Shown here one piece after another: positions 10,401 to 18,474 of a stretch of DNA of 64,000 bases. The stretch spans positions 18,752,461 to 18,816,460 of the forward strand of contig OW204011.1 in the NCBI GenBank assembly GCA_934047225.1, in the 5' to 3' direction. A program made the translations under genes and the position numbers. Source of the stretch: Ypsolopha sequella (taxonomy: Eukaryota > Arthropoda > Insecta > Lepidoptera > Ypsolophidae). A model generated the notes under the pieces. The model was not told the origin of the DNA. It searched no databases and saw only the letters and a list, made by a program, of their open reading frames with translations. The stretch's first letter is position 1, and every line of letters starts with the position of its first letter.

Positions 10401-11204
10401 AGTGTCAAAGTAACTCCATTTAAATTTTGTTGTATTATACTTGAAGGTTGAAGTATTCTTTTTACGTAATAGATCCTTTTTGCGGATTGAGAAGTTGAAT
10501 TCGATAGCATTGTGCTCGGAGGAGGGGCATGCGTCCAAATTAACAGTCCAGTTTTCAATCTTGCTATAGGCGTTTTCAGATACTATACTGAGGTCGATGA
10601 TCGATGTGCGAGTCGTTCCATGTGTGACAGTTTCAAAGGTTGGAGTGTTACCTACATTACATAGCATTAGGTCATTGCTAATCATGAGGTTATTTACTTC
10701 GTTACCCCTTTTGTTGGCAATTGGAGATCCCCATAGTGGGTGCCATCCGTTAAAATCTCCACCAATTATATGAGTTGCGCTGTTGTGGTGTTTTATGAAC
10801 TGTTCTAAGTGGTTGAGTGTTTCGTTTTCATCCACTCGGGGTTCTACATAGGCACAAATGAAAAATATTCTGCTACTATCCGTAGATAATTGTACGATGC
10901 TCAGATTGGGTGTGGAGAATCTTGTAATCCCTAATGTTGCCCCGATTCCGTTCCTTATAAGAATGCAAGCCTTTACTCGTTGAGTTTCAGTGAATTGATA
11001 TACGCTATATCCTTGTACTGATTTAGTTGTTGAGTTTTTACCAACGTATGGTTCAGTAACCAGCCCGATGTCATAATTATTTTGAGTGAAGTATTGTAAG
11101 AATTCGTGGTGCCATGTGTAACATCTTCCAACGTTACACTGTATTATTCTTAATGAATTATTTGTGCTATTGTTATTGTTGTTATTCATAGTCAGTATTT
11201 TCAT
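7494..11204 (-). CDS. T2 ORF2: endonuclease, reverse transcriptase, RNase H
   Basis: This 1,236-residue polyprotein nicks telomeric DNA and copies the element RNA onto it. Residues 18-240 are an AP-like endonuclease (TEPY with Glu51, GGDFNGW with Asp150, SEHNA with His231). Residues 475-790 are the RT (KKAPGIDHLTSD, SFRPIGLLN, SLDIQAAFDNAWW, GCIQGSVCGP, FADD at 701-704). Residues 947-1075 are RNase H (Asp951, Glu991, Asp1015, Asp1067 in GNEEAD). A C-x-C-x9-H-x4-C motif lies at 1163-1180. There is no helicase. The start is an ATG that overlaps the end of ORF1 by 23 bases in the +1 frame, and a second in-frame ATG reads directly into the ORF1 TAA (ATGAATAA), which suits termination-reinitiation. 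All catalytic residues are present. Confidence 0.93.
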   Translation of the reverse strand: MKILTMNNNNNNSTNNSLRIIQCNVGRCYTWHHEFLQYFTQNNYDIGLVTEPYVGKNSTTKSVQGYSVYQFTETQRVKACILIRNGIGATLGITRFSTPNLSIVQLSTDSSRIFFICAYVEPRVDENETLNHLEQFIKHHNSATHIIGGDFNGWHPLWGSPIANKRGNEVNNLMISNDLMLCNVGNTPTFETVTHGTTRTSIIDLSIVSENAYSKIENWTVNLDACPSSEHNAIEFNFSIRKKDLLRKKNTSTFKYNTTKFKWSYFDTAMKQEMEKTNLLSVDILTLDKEEIDKLILDLTRKIQTVCDKIMANKTTNKRYHNPWWNDDLEVLKKKVIKNHHEIHKLKTKRLPLDEALVERDKLKTEYAEAIKQTATLNFQEFCTKQGKEDVWSLTNRLIRSNPQAQPPSTLRINNDEFTSSSEETAKALLHKFYPDDVPDTHESQVQIRNAIKNPPNTQNEPPFTTDEVIDCIKLFNPKKAPGIDHLTSDICYQFTKLFPTLITDIMNRCLQLEYFPKAWKEAYVKIIPKSNKANYSDTSSFRPIGLLNILGKLLEKLITKRLIYFQNTTNSSNNKQFGFKEQKSTTDALRNAITKITESKNNKKHVIAISLDIQAAFDNAWWPSIFNRLNKINCPKNIYNLLQSYVKDRKVTVDFAEARATKEMTRGCIQGSVCGPMLWNLILDDLLDIELPTECYIQAFADDVFLIICNSNLNSLEENANNALKTIFTWGIKSKLKFGPNKTQMISFTPKASKLKITIDNSQLEFVDQIKLLGIIIDKKLNFIKHANYAVNKAQKIYRNLIKFIRPTWGLHSDNISILYRHVIEPIITYAASIWYTATNYKHIQSALTSFQRGFALKIIRGFRTVSSNAAIALAQITPIHIKITEVAKLEITKFQKYTTYLPNDITLEIPAQPSELLHPSKRKNISIETASSQEEIDEKCTETTTKIYTDGSRHDGNLVGAAFVVFTPSAQKIIKKLKLHYSCSVYQAELLAINKACEWAYKNKVTDITFLSDCLSALQEINKKDSLHPIVVSIHQILSKLDLTATYRFFWVKAHIGITGNEEADTAAKQAANLHKNCDYSKFPLSYVKQHLRIETAKEMQTLYSNSNKGEYTKKLLPTLEDIANTYNILKQSFPLTQILTGHGYCRAYLHRFKISPTKTCPCDDDTEQTFDHLLKECPKYMNIRQKHEFTCEMLKIMPYDIREIIKKESASLSYKIFIETIINSLKQFNNQST

Positions 11205-12342
11205 TTATCCGGGTGATCATTGATATAATTCTTGGGCAATTATTTTTATCTGTTGCAATGTGGTCTGTTTTTGTTTTGTTATGTGTTTTCTCATTAAAGT
11301 TGTTGCAATTGTAACATTTTCGTTTCGATGGATCCTGTTTGTATTCGCAATTATTATGGCTATGGGTGGTTGAGGCGCAATATGAACATGGATAGTATTC
11401 AGCACTGCACTTGGACTTTGTGTGTCCGAACTGTAAACATTTGTAACATTGTACAAATCGGCTGAAGTCTGCAGTATGTACCCGTTGGTGTTCAATGTTA
11501 ATTCGCTCAGACGTTATGAATTGTTTTCTAATCGAAGGTAAAACTTCTATTATTGCATTGTATAAATTTTCGTTTCGGTTGCTGGTAAGAAAACAGATTC
11601 GCATGTCTTTGATGTTTACAGAGTTTTGAGAGCTGATTATTTCAAGAAGCTCTTCTTTAGGGGTGTTTTTAGAAATACCTTTCAGTATAATAAGTGGTGG
11701 TCGTCGTTTCGCTTCTTCAGCTTCAATTTCTGAGGTTTCATTGACTTTTTGCATTGTTTCGTGGCATTGTTCCTTGCTATCGAACTCAATACGGATTTTG
11801 TTATTTGATAGATTTGTTACTTTCTTAGGGGCGTAGTTGTTGTTCCGGAATGAAATGTTCTTTCGCCAGGCTTCGAGAACTTGTTGTTGCTTCATGTTTT
11901 GGTCAATTGCTTTAATTACAATAGCAGGATTAGTCTTGATTTCGTCTGGTTTTGGTTTTGTTGATGACTTTTGGGCTGCGATATTAGCGTAGCTTCTGGA
12001 AAAGGTGGGCAGTTCTTGGGTTCTTGGTGGTTCTTTGGCTTTGGGTAAGTCATTAGTGAAAAGATCTTTAAGTTCTTGCTTAAGAGAGGTGCCAAGAGAT
12101 TTGACTTCACTATTTATGTTTTGGATGAACTCATTTGTAACAGTTGCAATATGAGCCAGATGCCTTATCTCAGTAGCGTTCTTTATTGCACTCTCTCGGG
12201 ATTCTTTCGTGACACTTTTACAGTTGACCTTTGGCTCTAAATCTTTGATGATGTTCTCCGCGTGTTCTTGGATATTTTTAAGGATATCAAAGAGCAAGTT
12301 TTTTGGGGCTGAACCCTCTGCTGAGGGAGCCCCGTTTTCCAT
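11182..12342 (-). CDS. T2 ORF1: Gag-like nucleic-acid-binding protein
   Basis: I place the start at the first ATG (12342), giving 386 residues. The frame is open a little further upstream but only from a TTG. The N-terminal third is hydrophilic and helical in character, and the middle contains a region like that preceding the knuckles in other insect non-LTR ORF1 proteins (PPLIILKGI). The C-terminus has tandem zinc knuckles: CYKCLQFGHTKSKC, then CSYCASTTHSHNNC, then a third, atypical cluster beginning CYNC. Such proteins coat element RNA and, in telomeric families, help deliver the RNP to telomeres. ORF1 is shorter than in T4, T5 and T7 (about 676-680 residues). Confidence 0.9.
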   Translation of the reverse strand: MENGAPSAEGSAPKNLLFDILKNIQEHAENIIKDLEPKVNCKSVTKESRESAIKNATEIRHLAHIATVTNEFIQNINSEVKSLGTSLKQELKDLFTNDLPKAKEPPRTQELPTFSRSYANIAAQKSSTKPKPDEIKTNPAIVIKAIDQNMKQQQVLEAWRKNISFRNNNYAPKKVTNLSNNKIRIEFDSKEQCHETMQKVNETSEIEAEEAKRRPPLIILKGISKNTPKEELLEIISSQNSVNIKDMRICFLTSNRNENLYNAIIEVLPSIRKQFITSERINIEHQRVHTADFSRFVQCYKCLQFGHTKSKCSAEYYPCSYCASTTHSHNNCEYKQDPSKRKCYNCNNFNEKTHNKTKTDHIATDKNNCPRIISMITRINENTDYE

Positions 12343-12494
12343 TTTGGTTACACTGTTTCTACTACTGTCACTTTGTTGCAACTGAAACGTTACAATTGTT
12401 GCAAACGCAACGCAACACTGGTTGCAACCGTGCCGTTGCGCTGAGGAGGCCCGCTGTGCACACGACCGCTCGCAACAACGGCCAGGAAGCGACT
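12343..12494 (-). other. T2 5' UTR
   Basis: About 150 bases from the TTAGG junction to the ORF1 ATG. It contains GTTGCAAACGCAACGCAAC, the palindrome class that fills the 3' UTR, so both ends of the transcript share the motif. The sense 5' terminus reads CCAGTCGC, resembling an arthropod initiator (CAGT) and the terminus of T4. Confidence 0.65.
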
Positions 12495-12556
12495 GGTTAG
12501 GTTAGGTTAGGTTAGGTTAGGTTAGGTTAGGTTAGGTTAGGTTAGGTTAGGTTAGG
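12495..12556 (+). repeat. Telomeric (TTAGG)n array, about 12 units
   Basis: Perfect TTAGG repeats between the 5' end of T2 and the poly(A) end of T3. Confidence 0.98.
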
Positions 12557-12580
12557 TTTTTTTTTTTTTTTTTTTTTTTT

Positions 12581-13012
12581 TATAAATGAAAGGTTTTGCT
12601 ATGGGATAAGATCTCCCATACCATTTTTTTGTTGCTGTTTGTTTTTTGTGTTTACTTTATTTTATTAATTATCGCTCCTTAAAACTATCAGATACATGCT
12701 TCTACCGTAAACAAAGACCCTTATATATACATACATAAATCTTAAGAACTACATATAAAGATATCTATATACTTTTTTTTTTTTTTTTTTTTATTTATTT
12801 ATTTTTTTTTTTTTATTTTTATAGTTTTTTTTTTTTTTTTTTTTTTTTTACTATTTATTTAGTTATTATTATTATTACCATTATTTTTATTATTTTTAAT
12901 ATGTATATATTTTTTTTAATATGTATTTATATATTTTTTTAAAACATGCTTAATATTAAGAGATAATTGAGAGGTTATATAACATTAAGCTCAGAATTAT
13001 TTTTTGTTGACG
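12581..13012 (-). other. T3 3' UTR
   Basis: No gene. Near the poly(A) there is an inverted repeat with 7-bp arms TATGGGA and TCCCATA (12600-12620), identical in T7. Further in lie several long plus-strand T tracts (about 12774-12850), A-rich in the sense strand. Confidence 0.75.
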
Positions 13013-14142
13013 CTAAACCATCCGCTGCTCAGGCGCCCGTGTGTCACCTGCGCCGCTCTTTAGCATCGCGTCAGCAACAGCCATGTCACTGTTTCGCATA
13101 GCCATTTTTAAGTTATATTCACGGATTTTACCGGTCTCCGCTGACAGGGCGTTCAAGATGATGTGAACTATGGCGTCATTTTCGCGGCGAACTGTGTAGT
13201 ACACACAGCTGCCGGTGTGTCTGGACACCGCCACGACCGCGTGATTGACGCTGCTGTGCAGCTGCAGGTTCTTTTTTGCAGTTCTTACGATAACCACTCT
13301 CTCCCACGTTAGTCCCTGAGCTTCATGGATTGTGTGGAGACGCGATCCTTGTTGCTTCCCGAACCCTAGACCTTTAAGGAGCTCCTTCTCGGCTTGGGTG
13401 TGGACAAGGTAGAGCGTGTTTGGCTCGTCTTTTGGGAGTCGCGTCTCTTCGTATGTTTCCAGTGTCAGGGACCGTGCTTGAGCCTTGGATGAGTATATGC
13501 CACTGTAGATCTCCCTTAGGGCATATGCTACATCCATGGGGTTTCGATGTGTGCACAGCAGTTGTTTCGTGATGTTTCTGTACGAGCTAGGAGTTTTGTA
13601 CTTCATCGGGAAGAGGTTTTCTCTGTCGATGAAAGGTACTTGGTTCCGGTCACCCAGGAGAAGAGCCTTGCTGGCGCCGGTTATTCTTATCGCTAACACT
13701 ATGGCTCCAAAATGGCTCATGAGAGCTTCATCGATTATCAATCGACCGCAGCTCTCGCCCTCGCCTAAGCCGTTAGCCAGTAGCGACGCCATTGTGCGCA
13801 CCTTGAACTTTGCGGCTCTGCCAAGTTTAGGCTCCAGTTTTCCGCGGAGGTGTCTTGCTCCTTCCAGTGTGAGTGTCGTCACCAAGTCCCTTTCAGCGTC
13901 AAAGTTGTTTACTATGGAGGTTGTTTTGCCGCAGCCTGGTACCCCGTTTACCCAGTCCATTGTTAATGTCGACATTTGTGCAATAGCTTCGGTGGATTCA
14001 GAATCCCATCGCAATTTGCTTGCCATTTCCAGGATTCTTTCCTCCAGCATTATTCTCGTGCACTTAGCGACAATAACAATGGGATCGTTTGGTGGAGTGG
14101 TAAACACTGGTTTGCCTTTCCGGGTTGACTCGTCACTGTCAA
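13013..14142 (-). CDS. Viral-type SF1 helicase domain, C-terminal ORF2 fragment
   Basis: An open frame of about 376 residues enters from the truncation point; the first ATG lies at 14050 or so inside the domain, and I assign no true start. Motifs seen: I GVPGCGKTT, II LIIDEALMSHFG, III LLLGDRNQVPF, IV THRNPMDVAYALRE, V TIHEAQGLTWERV and VI VAVSRHTGS. These are the six motifs of SF1 helicases of alphavirus-like RNA viruses. Compared with T7 the third motif reads GDRNQ instead of GDQNQ, changing a residue that normally contacts the nucleotide gamma-phosphate region. The piece is probably a dead remnant, though it could yield a free helicase if transcribed. Confidence 0.85.
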
Positions 14143-14171
14143 GGTTAGGTTAGGTTAGGTTAGGTTAGGTT

Positions 14172-14174
<3 letters not shown>
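14143..14174 (+). repeat. Telomeric (TTAGG)n array, about 6 units
   Basis: Perfect repeats between the truncated 5' end of T3 and the poly(A) end of T4. Confidence 0.97.
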
Positions 14175-14204
<30 letters not shown>

Positions 14205-14207
<3 letters not shown>

Positions 14208-14736
14208 GATCCCACCGTAGTGAGACCCGGCTTTTGCCCACGAATTTTAACTTTCGTGCCCTTTTTCAACTTTAAAAAAATTTTTATATGTGAAGTGACC
14301 CCGGATATAGGGCTGGGACAAAGAGGGTGGAATCCTTCGTCCAGGAACATACAACCTTAAACTAATTATAATAAAACTCTTTTCGTTTTTCTCGTCTCTT
14401 TTTTTTTTGTAGATTCTTTTTTTTTTTTTTTACCAGTTCAGTTTTCCAGTTTGTTTTTTTTTTTTTCTCATTTTTCTTTTTCTTTCCATCTTATTTTACT
14501 TACTTATAAAATATAACATATCTTATTAACTATTGGACGAAGGAGCCCTACCCTTAAACAATCTAAAGCCATTTTTAACCTTTGTAACAATCAACAACTA
14601 TTTACACAATTACTTTTTTACCAATTTAAAACATTTAAACATAAATTAGTAAAATTAAAATTAACAAATATTCAAATAACTTAACACAATTAATTTGGAG
14701 AATATAATAATTTAAAAATCTATGACAGTCAGTCAT
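14205..14736 (-). other. T4 3' UTR
   Basis: About 530 bases with plus-strand T tracts at 14400-14470 and otherwise AT-rich sequence. The end next to the poly(A) is GC-richer (GGATCCCACCGTAGTGAGAC on the plus strand). I see no gene. Confidence 0.7.
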
Positions 14737-17700
14737 TTATTTGTTCCTGACTGCCGCTCTTCTCATAACTCTCTCCAAGAATCCTAGTAGGGTTGGTCTT
14801 TCTACTTTGTCTTGCAGAATCACTGGCAGGTTGGCTTTATTGAATGCCCTGTCAATCTGCACCTCCAGTTCCGCCCTCCACAGTCCGAACCTCGGACAGT
14901 CGAACACGACGTGCCAGATCGTCTCCTCCTGATCAGGATCACATACGCAGGCTGGACTGTCCTTCAGCTTAAAGCGATGAAGGTACGATGCGAGCCCCCC
15001 ATGCCCTGTAAGGGCTTGCACGTGTATGGGGTTAAGTTTGGCCTTCCTTAGGACAGTGTGCGCTGTCGCTACGTCAGGAAGGAAGGCCTTTGTAACCCCA
15101 CCCGTGCTGGAGGACTCGTATCGCCCTTGCCACTGTTGAACAGTCCCCTCGCGTATCGTCCTTCTCAGGTAGGAGAGAGGGACAGCGTCGTAGTCGGCCG
15201 CCGTTTTCCTGCGGAGGGCGGCATCTTTGGCGAGCTCATCCGCCCGCTCATTGCCGGCAGTCCCCACATGCGCCCGCAACCAAAAGAGCCGTACGTCACG
15301 GCCCTCCATGCGGATTTGACGCACGCACCGCTCAATGCCGTGAGCCAAAGGGTGCAAAAGCGCCCGGCTTTTGAGCAGGTCCAGCGAGGACCTCGAGTCA
15401 CTTAAAATGTTGACAAGTGGCTCCTCGCTGTCTCTGACCTGCTCCACGGCCCTGAGCAGGGCGTACATCTCCGACTGGAAGACCGTGCAGTAAGGCTCCA
15501 AACGGAACTTCGAGTGCCTGGTCTCTCTGCCGTCTGACCACCACGTCAAGGCTGCACCCACCTTCCCCTGTATCTTACTGCCATCAGTAAAGATACAGGG
15601 GCCAGCGATTTGGTGAGCCTCGACCGTTGCCGGCTCGAGATCATCCACGCACTCGAAGCTCAGTGACTGCCTAATGGCAGGATGTGGGAACCGCCCGCAA
15701 GGAACGCGCAGTTCAACAGGTCTATCGGCTGGAATCTGGGCGATTCTCGCTCCTCGCTTTGCCCTGTATAGACTTGCCGCCTCCTGAACTCGGAGGTCAA
15801 GGGGGAGTACATCCGCCAGTACCAAAGCCGATGATAGAGACACCGTGCGGTACGCCTTGCAGAGTTTTTGCGCGAACCCCCGCTGCAGAGACTCCAATTG
15901 ATTTTTAATCATTAGCTTCTCCGCAGCCGGAGCCCACACACTCGCGGCGTACAGCACGATGGGTTCTATCACCGAGACATAGATGGTTCTGATGACCTCT
16001 CGGTTCAAACCCCAACTCACCCTGGCAGCACACGCCAGCTGCTTGTAGATGTCAGTGACTTTTCTACAAACAGCCGATACGTGTGCGTTAAAGGTGAGTT
16101 TGTTATCTATGATAACACCCAGCAGGCGGATTTCCTGCACTAGCGGCAGGACCTGTCCATCCATGCTGATGACTGGGGGCTCAAACTTCAGCTTCCGCGT
16201 CAGCACCATTGCAAAAGTTTTGTGCGGTGCGAATTTCAGCTTGTTTTTGAGCCCCCAGTCCAGCACGGTCTGAAGGGCCGCGTTTGCTCTCGCCTGAAGG
16301 GGGGGAATCGATGAACCGGAGATCACCAGCGCCACGTCATCCGCAAAGGCCTGGCAGTGCACTCCTTCCTGCTCTAGATCTACGAGCAGGGTGTCGAGAA
16401 TAAGGTTCCAACAAGTAGGTCCAGCTATTGATCCTTGGACACACCCCTTGTTGGTCCCCTTTTCCCAACACTCCCTTGCAAAGTTGACCTTGACCTTACG
16501 GTCCTCCAAGTAGGAGGCGACAAGTCCATAAATGTTGGCAGGGCACTTGTGAGCGAGGAGCTGGGTCTTTAAGGCCGGCCACCAAGCATTGTCGAAGGCT
16601 CCCTCTATGTCCAGTGAGATCATGATCACGATCTTCCGACTCTGTATTTCAGAGCGGACATGACTCACAAGGTCATAGAGGGAGTCCTCGGTGCTTTTTT
16701 GTGGCATAAAGCCATACTGCCTAGTGCTCAAGGAGGGTAGCAAATGCCATCCTAGACGGGACACTAGAAGCTTTTCCACAATTTTGCCCATAACAGGTAG
16801 GAGGCCTATCGGCCTGTGCGCCTTCGGAGTAGTGTAGTCCTCCTTCCCGGACTTTCGGATAATACATATGTGAGCGAGCTTCCACCGCACCGGGAAGTGT
16901 CCTATTGCCAAGCATTTGTTGGCAATTGCCAGGAACACCTCCGGCGCAACACGGATTGCTCGCTCACATATGTCCGCAGTCCACCCGTCAGGCCCCGGAG
17001 CCTTTTTTGGATTGAGGTTTCTCAATACCAAATCAAGCTCCGGAGCCGTGAAGGGCGGATCGTCGGAACCGAGTTTGTCCAGGAGTTGATGGACTGACAC
17101 TTCCGAGCTCTCGCGAATTTGCCGTTGAGTGGGGGTTTCGGTGTCCACAGTGTCATCAGGAAAGAACGTAAGAGCCAGCAGCTTTGCGGACTCTTCAGGA
17201 CCAAGGGTGTTCCCTGTCGAGTCCACCAGCAGCTGGTCCTCTTGCCTTTTGGCGGTTCTCCTGATGACCCTGTAGACCCCATCCCATAGGCTCTCCCTAT
17301 CCTGTTTTGAGCAGAATTGCTTCCAGCTGGCAGTCTGTGCATCTTGCACAGCCGCTTTATAACGCTGATTCGCCTCTAGGTATTGGTCAACAACGTGTTG
17401 CCTTCGTTCTGCCGCGGCGTTCCTTATGCGCCGCCTCTTGGTCTTGACTTCTCTTTTGAGAAGTCCCAGAGCGGCGGTCCACCACGGCAGAGGTTTCCTT
17501 CCTTTTTGGAACCCTACCTTCGGTATGGCTTCTTCACACGCTGTGGAGATAACCGTTAGGTAGGAGTCAAGGATGGTCTCCAGTTCCCCAGGCGTAGTAA
17601 CAGTCTCCACCCTCGAGGCCGTCAGATTGCTCTCGTCCAGGCCTGAGCGGATAGAACGGCCGAAAGCTGACCAATCGGACTTCGCTGTGTTGTACACACG

Positions 17701-18474
17701 TGTGCTCTGGGGTTTGAGGGTTTCCAGTTCCCTCTCCAGGCACACGTGGTAGGTAATCGCGTTATGGTCCGAAGTGATCAGCTCCCGGTCGACTTTCCAT
17801 CCGCCCATCCTGTCCAGGAGCTGGAGGCTACATGTGGTCACGTCTACTCGACTAGTGCACATGCGGCCTCCTCTAAAGACCTCGAAAGTGGGGGTGTTGC
17901 CTGTGTTCAGGATCTGGAGGTCCATTTCCTCAAGGAAGGATCGGAAGGCTGAGCCCCTGTGGTCTTCGGAGTCACTCCCCCACCAAGGGCTCCACGCGTT
18001 GACATCCCCTGCCAGGATGACATTCTCAGTCTGCAGCTTGGCGCAGACGTACCGGATTCTTTGGAGATATGGCTCCAAATCCTCGTCCCCCTCCAGGTAT
18101 ACGGACAGCACAGCCAATCTCAGCGAGCCTGCCTTCAGCAGTACCGCGGCAATGTTCTCGGTGACGAGCTGAGGGTCATGAATGACCTCCAGCTCCCCAC
18201 CGAAGACCACGACCGCGGCCTTTACTGATTTTTGGCGAGCTGACGTCATTTGGATAACTCTTGTGCCCGGGTATTGTTTAAGTTCGCCCTTGGAGCCGAC
18301 ATACGGCTCTTGGACAAGGGCGACGGATACCCGGTTGGCATGTGCCGTGCACAAGAGCTCCTGTGTCGCCAGCTTGGCCCGCTGTAGATTGGCCTGGATG
18401 ATTCGCAATTTGCTGTCCTTAGTTTTACCTGTGAGGGGAACGGCGCTGCCGTTAACTGCGGTGCCCTTAGCAGT
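14737..18474 (-). CDS. T4 ORF2: endonuclease, reverse transcriptase, RNase H
   Basis: About 1,245 residues. The frame is open right up to the end of ORF1, and a conventional ATG start is absent: the endonuclease begins LRIIQANLQRAKLATQELL and its catalytic Glu (VQEPY) precedes the first in-frame Met. I therefore list the frame from the overlap at the ORF1 stop (TACTGCTAAGGGCA). Domains: endonuclease (QEPY, AGDVNAW, SDHNAI), RT (NPKKAPGPDGWTADIC, HRPIGLLPVMGK, QYGFMPQKS, SLDIEGAFDNAWW, CVQGSIAGP, FADD), RNase H (TDGSKIQGK, QSEMYAL, LSDSRSS, GNERADEL) and the terminal C-x-C-x9-H-x4-C motif. All catalytic residues are present. The protein stops about 50 residues after this motif, unlike T5-T7. 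Confidence 0.92.
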   Translation of the reverse strand, partial: TAKGTAVNGSAVPLTGKTKDSKLRIIQANLQRAKLATQELLCTAHANRVSVALVQEPYVGSKGELKQYPGTRVIQMTSARQKSVKAAVVVFGGELEVIHDPQLVTENIAAVLLKAGSLRLAVLSVYLEGDEDLEPYLQRIRYVCAKLQTENVILAGDVNAWSPWWGSDSEDHRGSAFRSFLEEMDLQILNTGNTPTFEVFRGGRMCTSRVDVTTCSLQLLDRMGGWKVDRELITSDHNAITYHVCLERELETLKPQSTRVYNTAKSDWSAFGRSIRSGLDESNLTASRVETVTTPGELETILDSYLTVISTACEEAIPKVGFQKGRKPLPWWTAALGLLKREVKTKRRRIRNAAAERRQHVVDQYLEANQRYKAAVQDAQTASWKQFCSKQDRESLWDGVYRVIRRTAKRQEDQLLVDSTGNTLGPEESAKLLALTFFPDDTVDTETPTQRQIRESSEVSVHQLLDKLGSDDPPFTAPELDLVLRNLNPKKAPGPDGWTADICERAIRVAPEVFLAIANKCLAIGHFPVRWKLAHICIIRKSGKEDYTTPKAHRPIGLLPVMGKIVEKLLVSRLGWHLLPSLSTRQYGFMPQKSTEDSLYDLVSHVRSEIQSRKIVIMISLDIEGAFDNAWWPALKTQLLAHKCPANIYGLVASYLEDRKVKVNFARECWEKGTNKGCVQGSIAGPTCWNLILDTLLVDLEQEGVHCQAFADDVALVISGSSIPPLQARANAALQTVLDWGLKNKLKFAPHKTFAMVLTRKLKFEPPVISMDGQVLPLVQEIRLLGVIIDNKLTFNAHVSAVCRKVTDIYKQLACAARVSWGLNREVIRTIYVSVIEPIVLYAASVWAPAAEKLMIKNQLESLQRGFAQKLCKAYRTVSLSSALVLADVLPLDLRVQEAASLYRAKRGARIAQIPADRPVELRVPCGRFPHPAIRQSLSFECVDDLEPATVEAHQIAGPCIFTDGSKIQGKVGAALTWWSDGRETRHSKFRLEPYCTVFQSEMYALLRAVEQVRDSEEPLVNILSDSRSSLDLLKSRALLHPLAHGIERCVRQIRMEGRDVRLFWLRAHVGTAGNERADELAKDAALRRKTAADYDAVPLSYLRRTIREGTVQQWQGRYESSSTGGVTKAFLPDVATAHTVLRKAKLNPIHVQALTGHGGLASYLHRFKLKDSPACVCDPDQEETIWHVVFDCPRFGLWRAELEVQIDRAFNKANLPVILQDKVERPTLLGFLERVMRRAAVRNK

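Larger units (their letters stand above)
4583..12494 (-). mobile_element. T2: full-length TRAS-like retrotransposon without helicase
   Basis: The minus-strand element runs from a 5' end at 12494 (sense start AGTCGCTTCC) to a poly(A) at 4583-4613, flanked by TTAGG arrays on both sides. It has a short 5' UTR of about 150 bases, ORF1, an overlapping ORF2 and an exceptionally long 3' UTR of about 2.9 kb. Both ORFs are open. It is AT-rich and its codon usage differs from the GC-richer T4, T5 and T7. Its proteins are also much more diverged from theirs than those are from one another, so it is a separate family. Confidence 0.93.
12557..14142 (-). mobile_element. T3: 5'-truncated copy of T7-type element (helicase end only)
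   Basis: Poly(A) at 12557-12580 joined to CCTAA, a 3' UTR to 13012 and coding sequence to 14142, where it breaks directly into TTAGG. It matches 46158-47738 of T7. The coding part differs at only about two positions, while the T-rich parts of the 3' UTR differ more. The truncation falls inside the helicase domain's N-terminal flank, so this copy carries the helicase without any RT. Confidence 0.93.
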
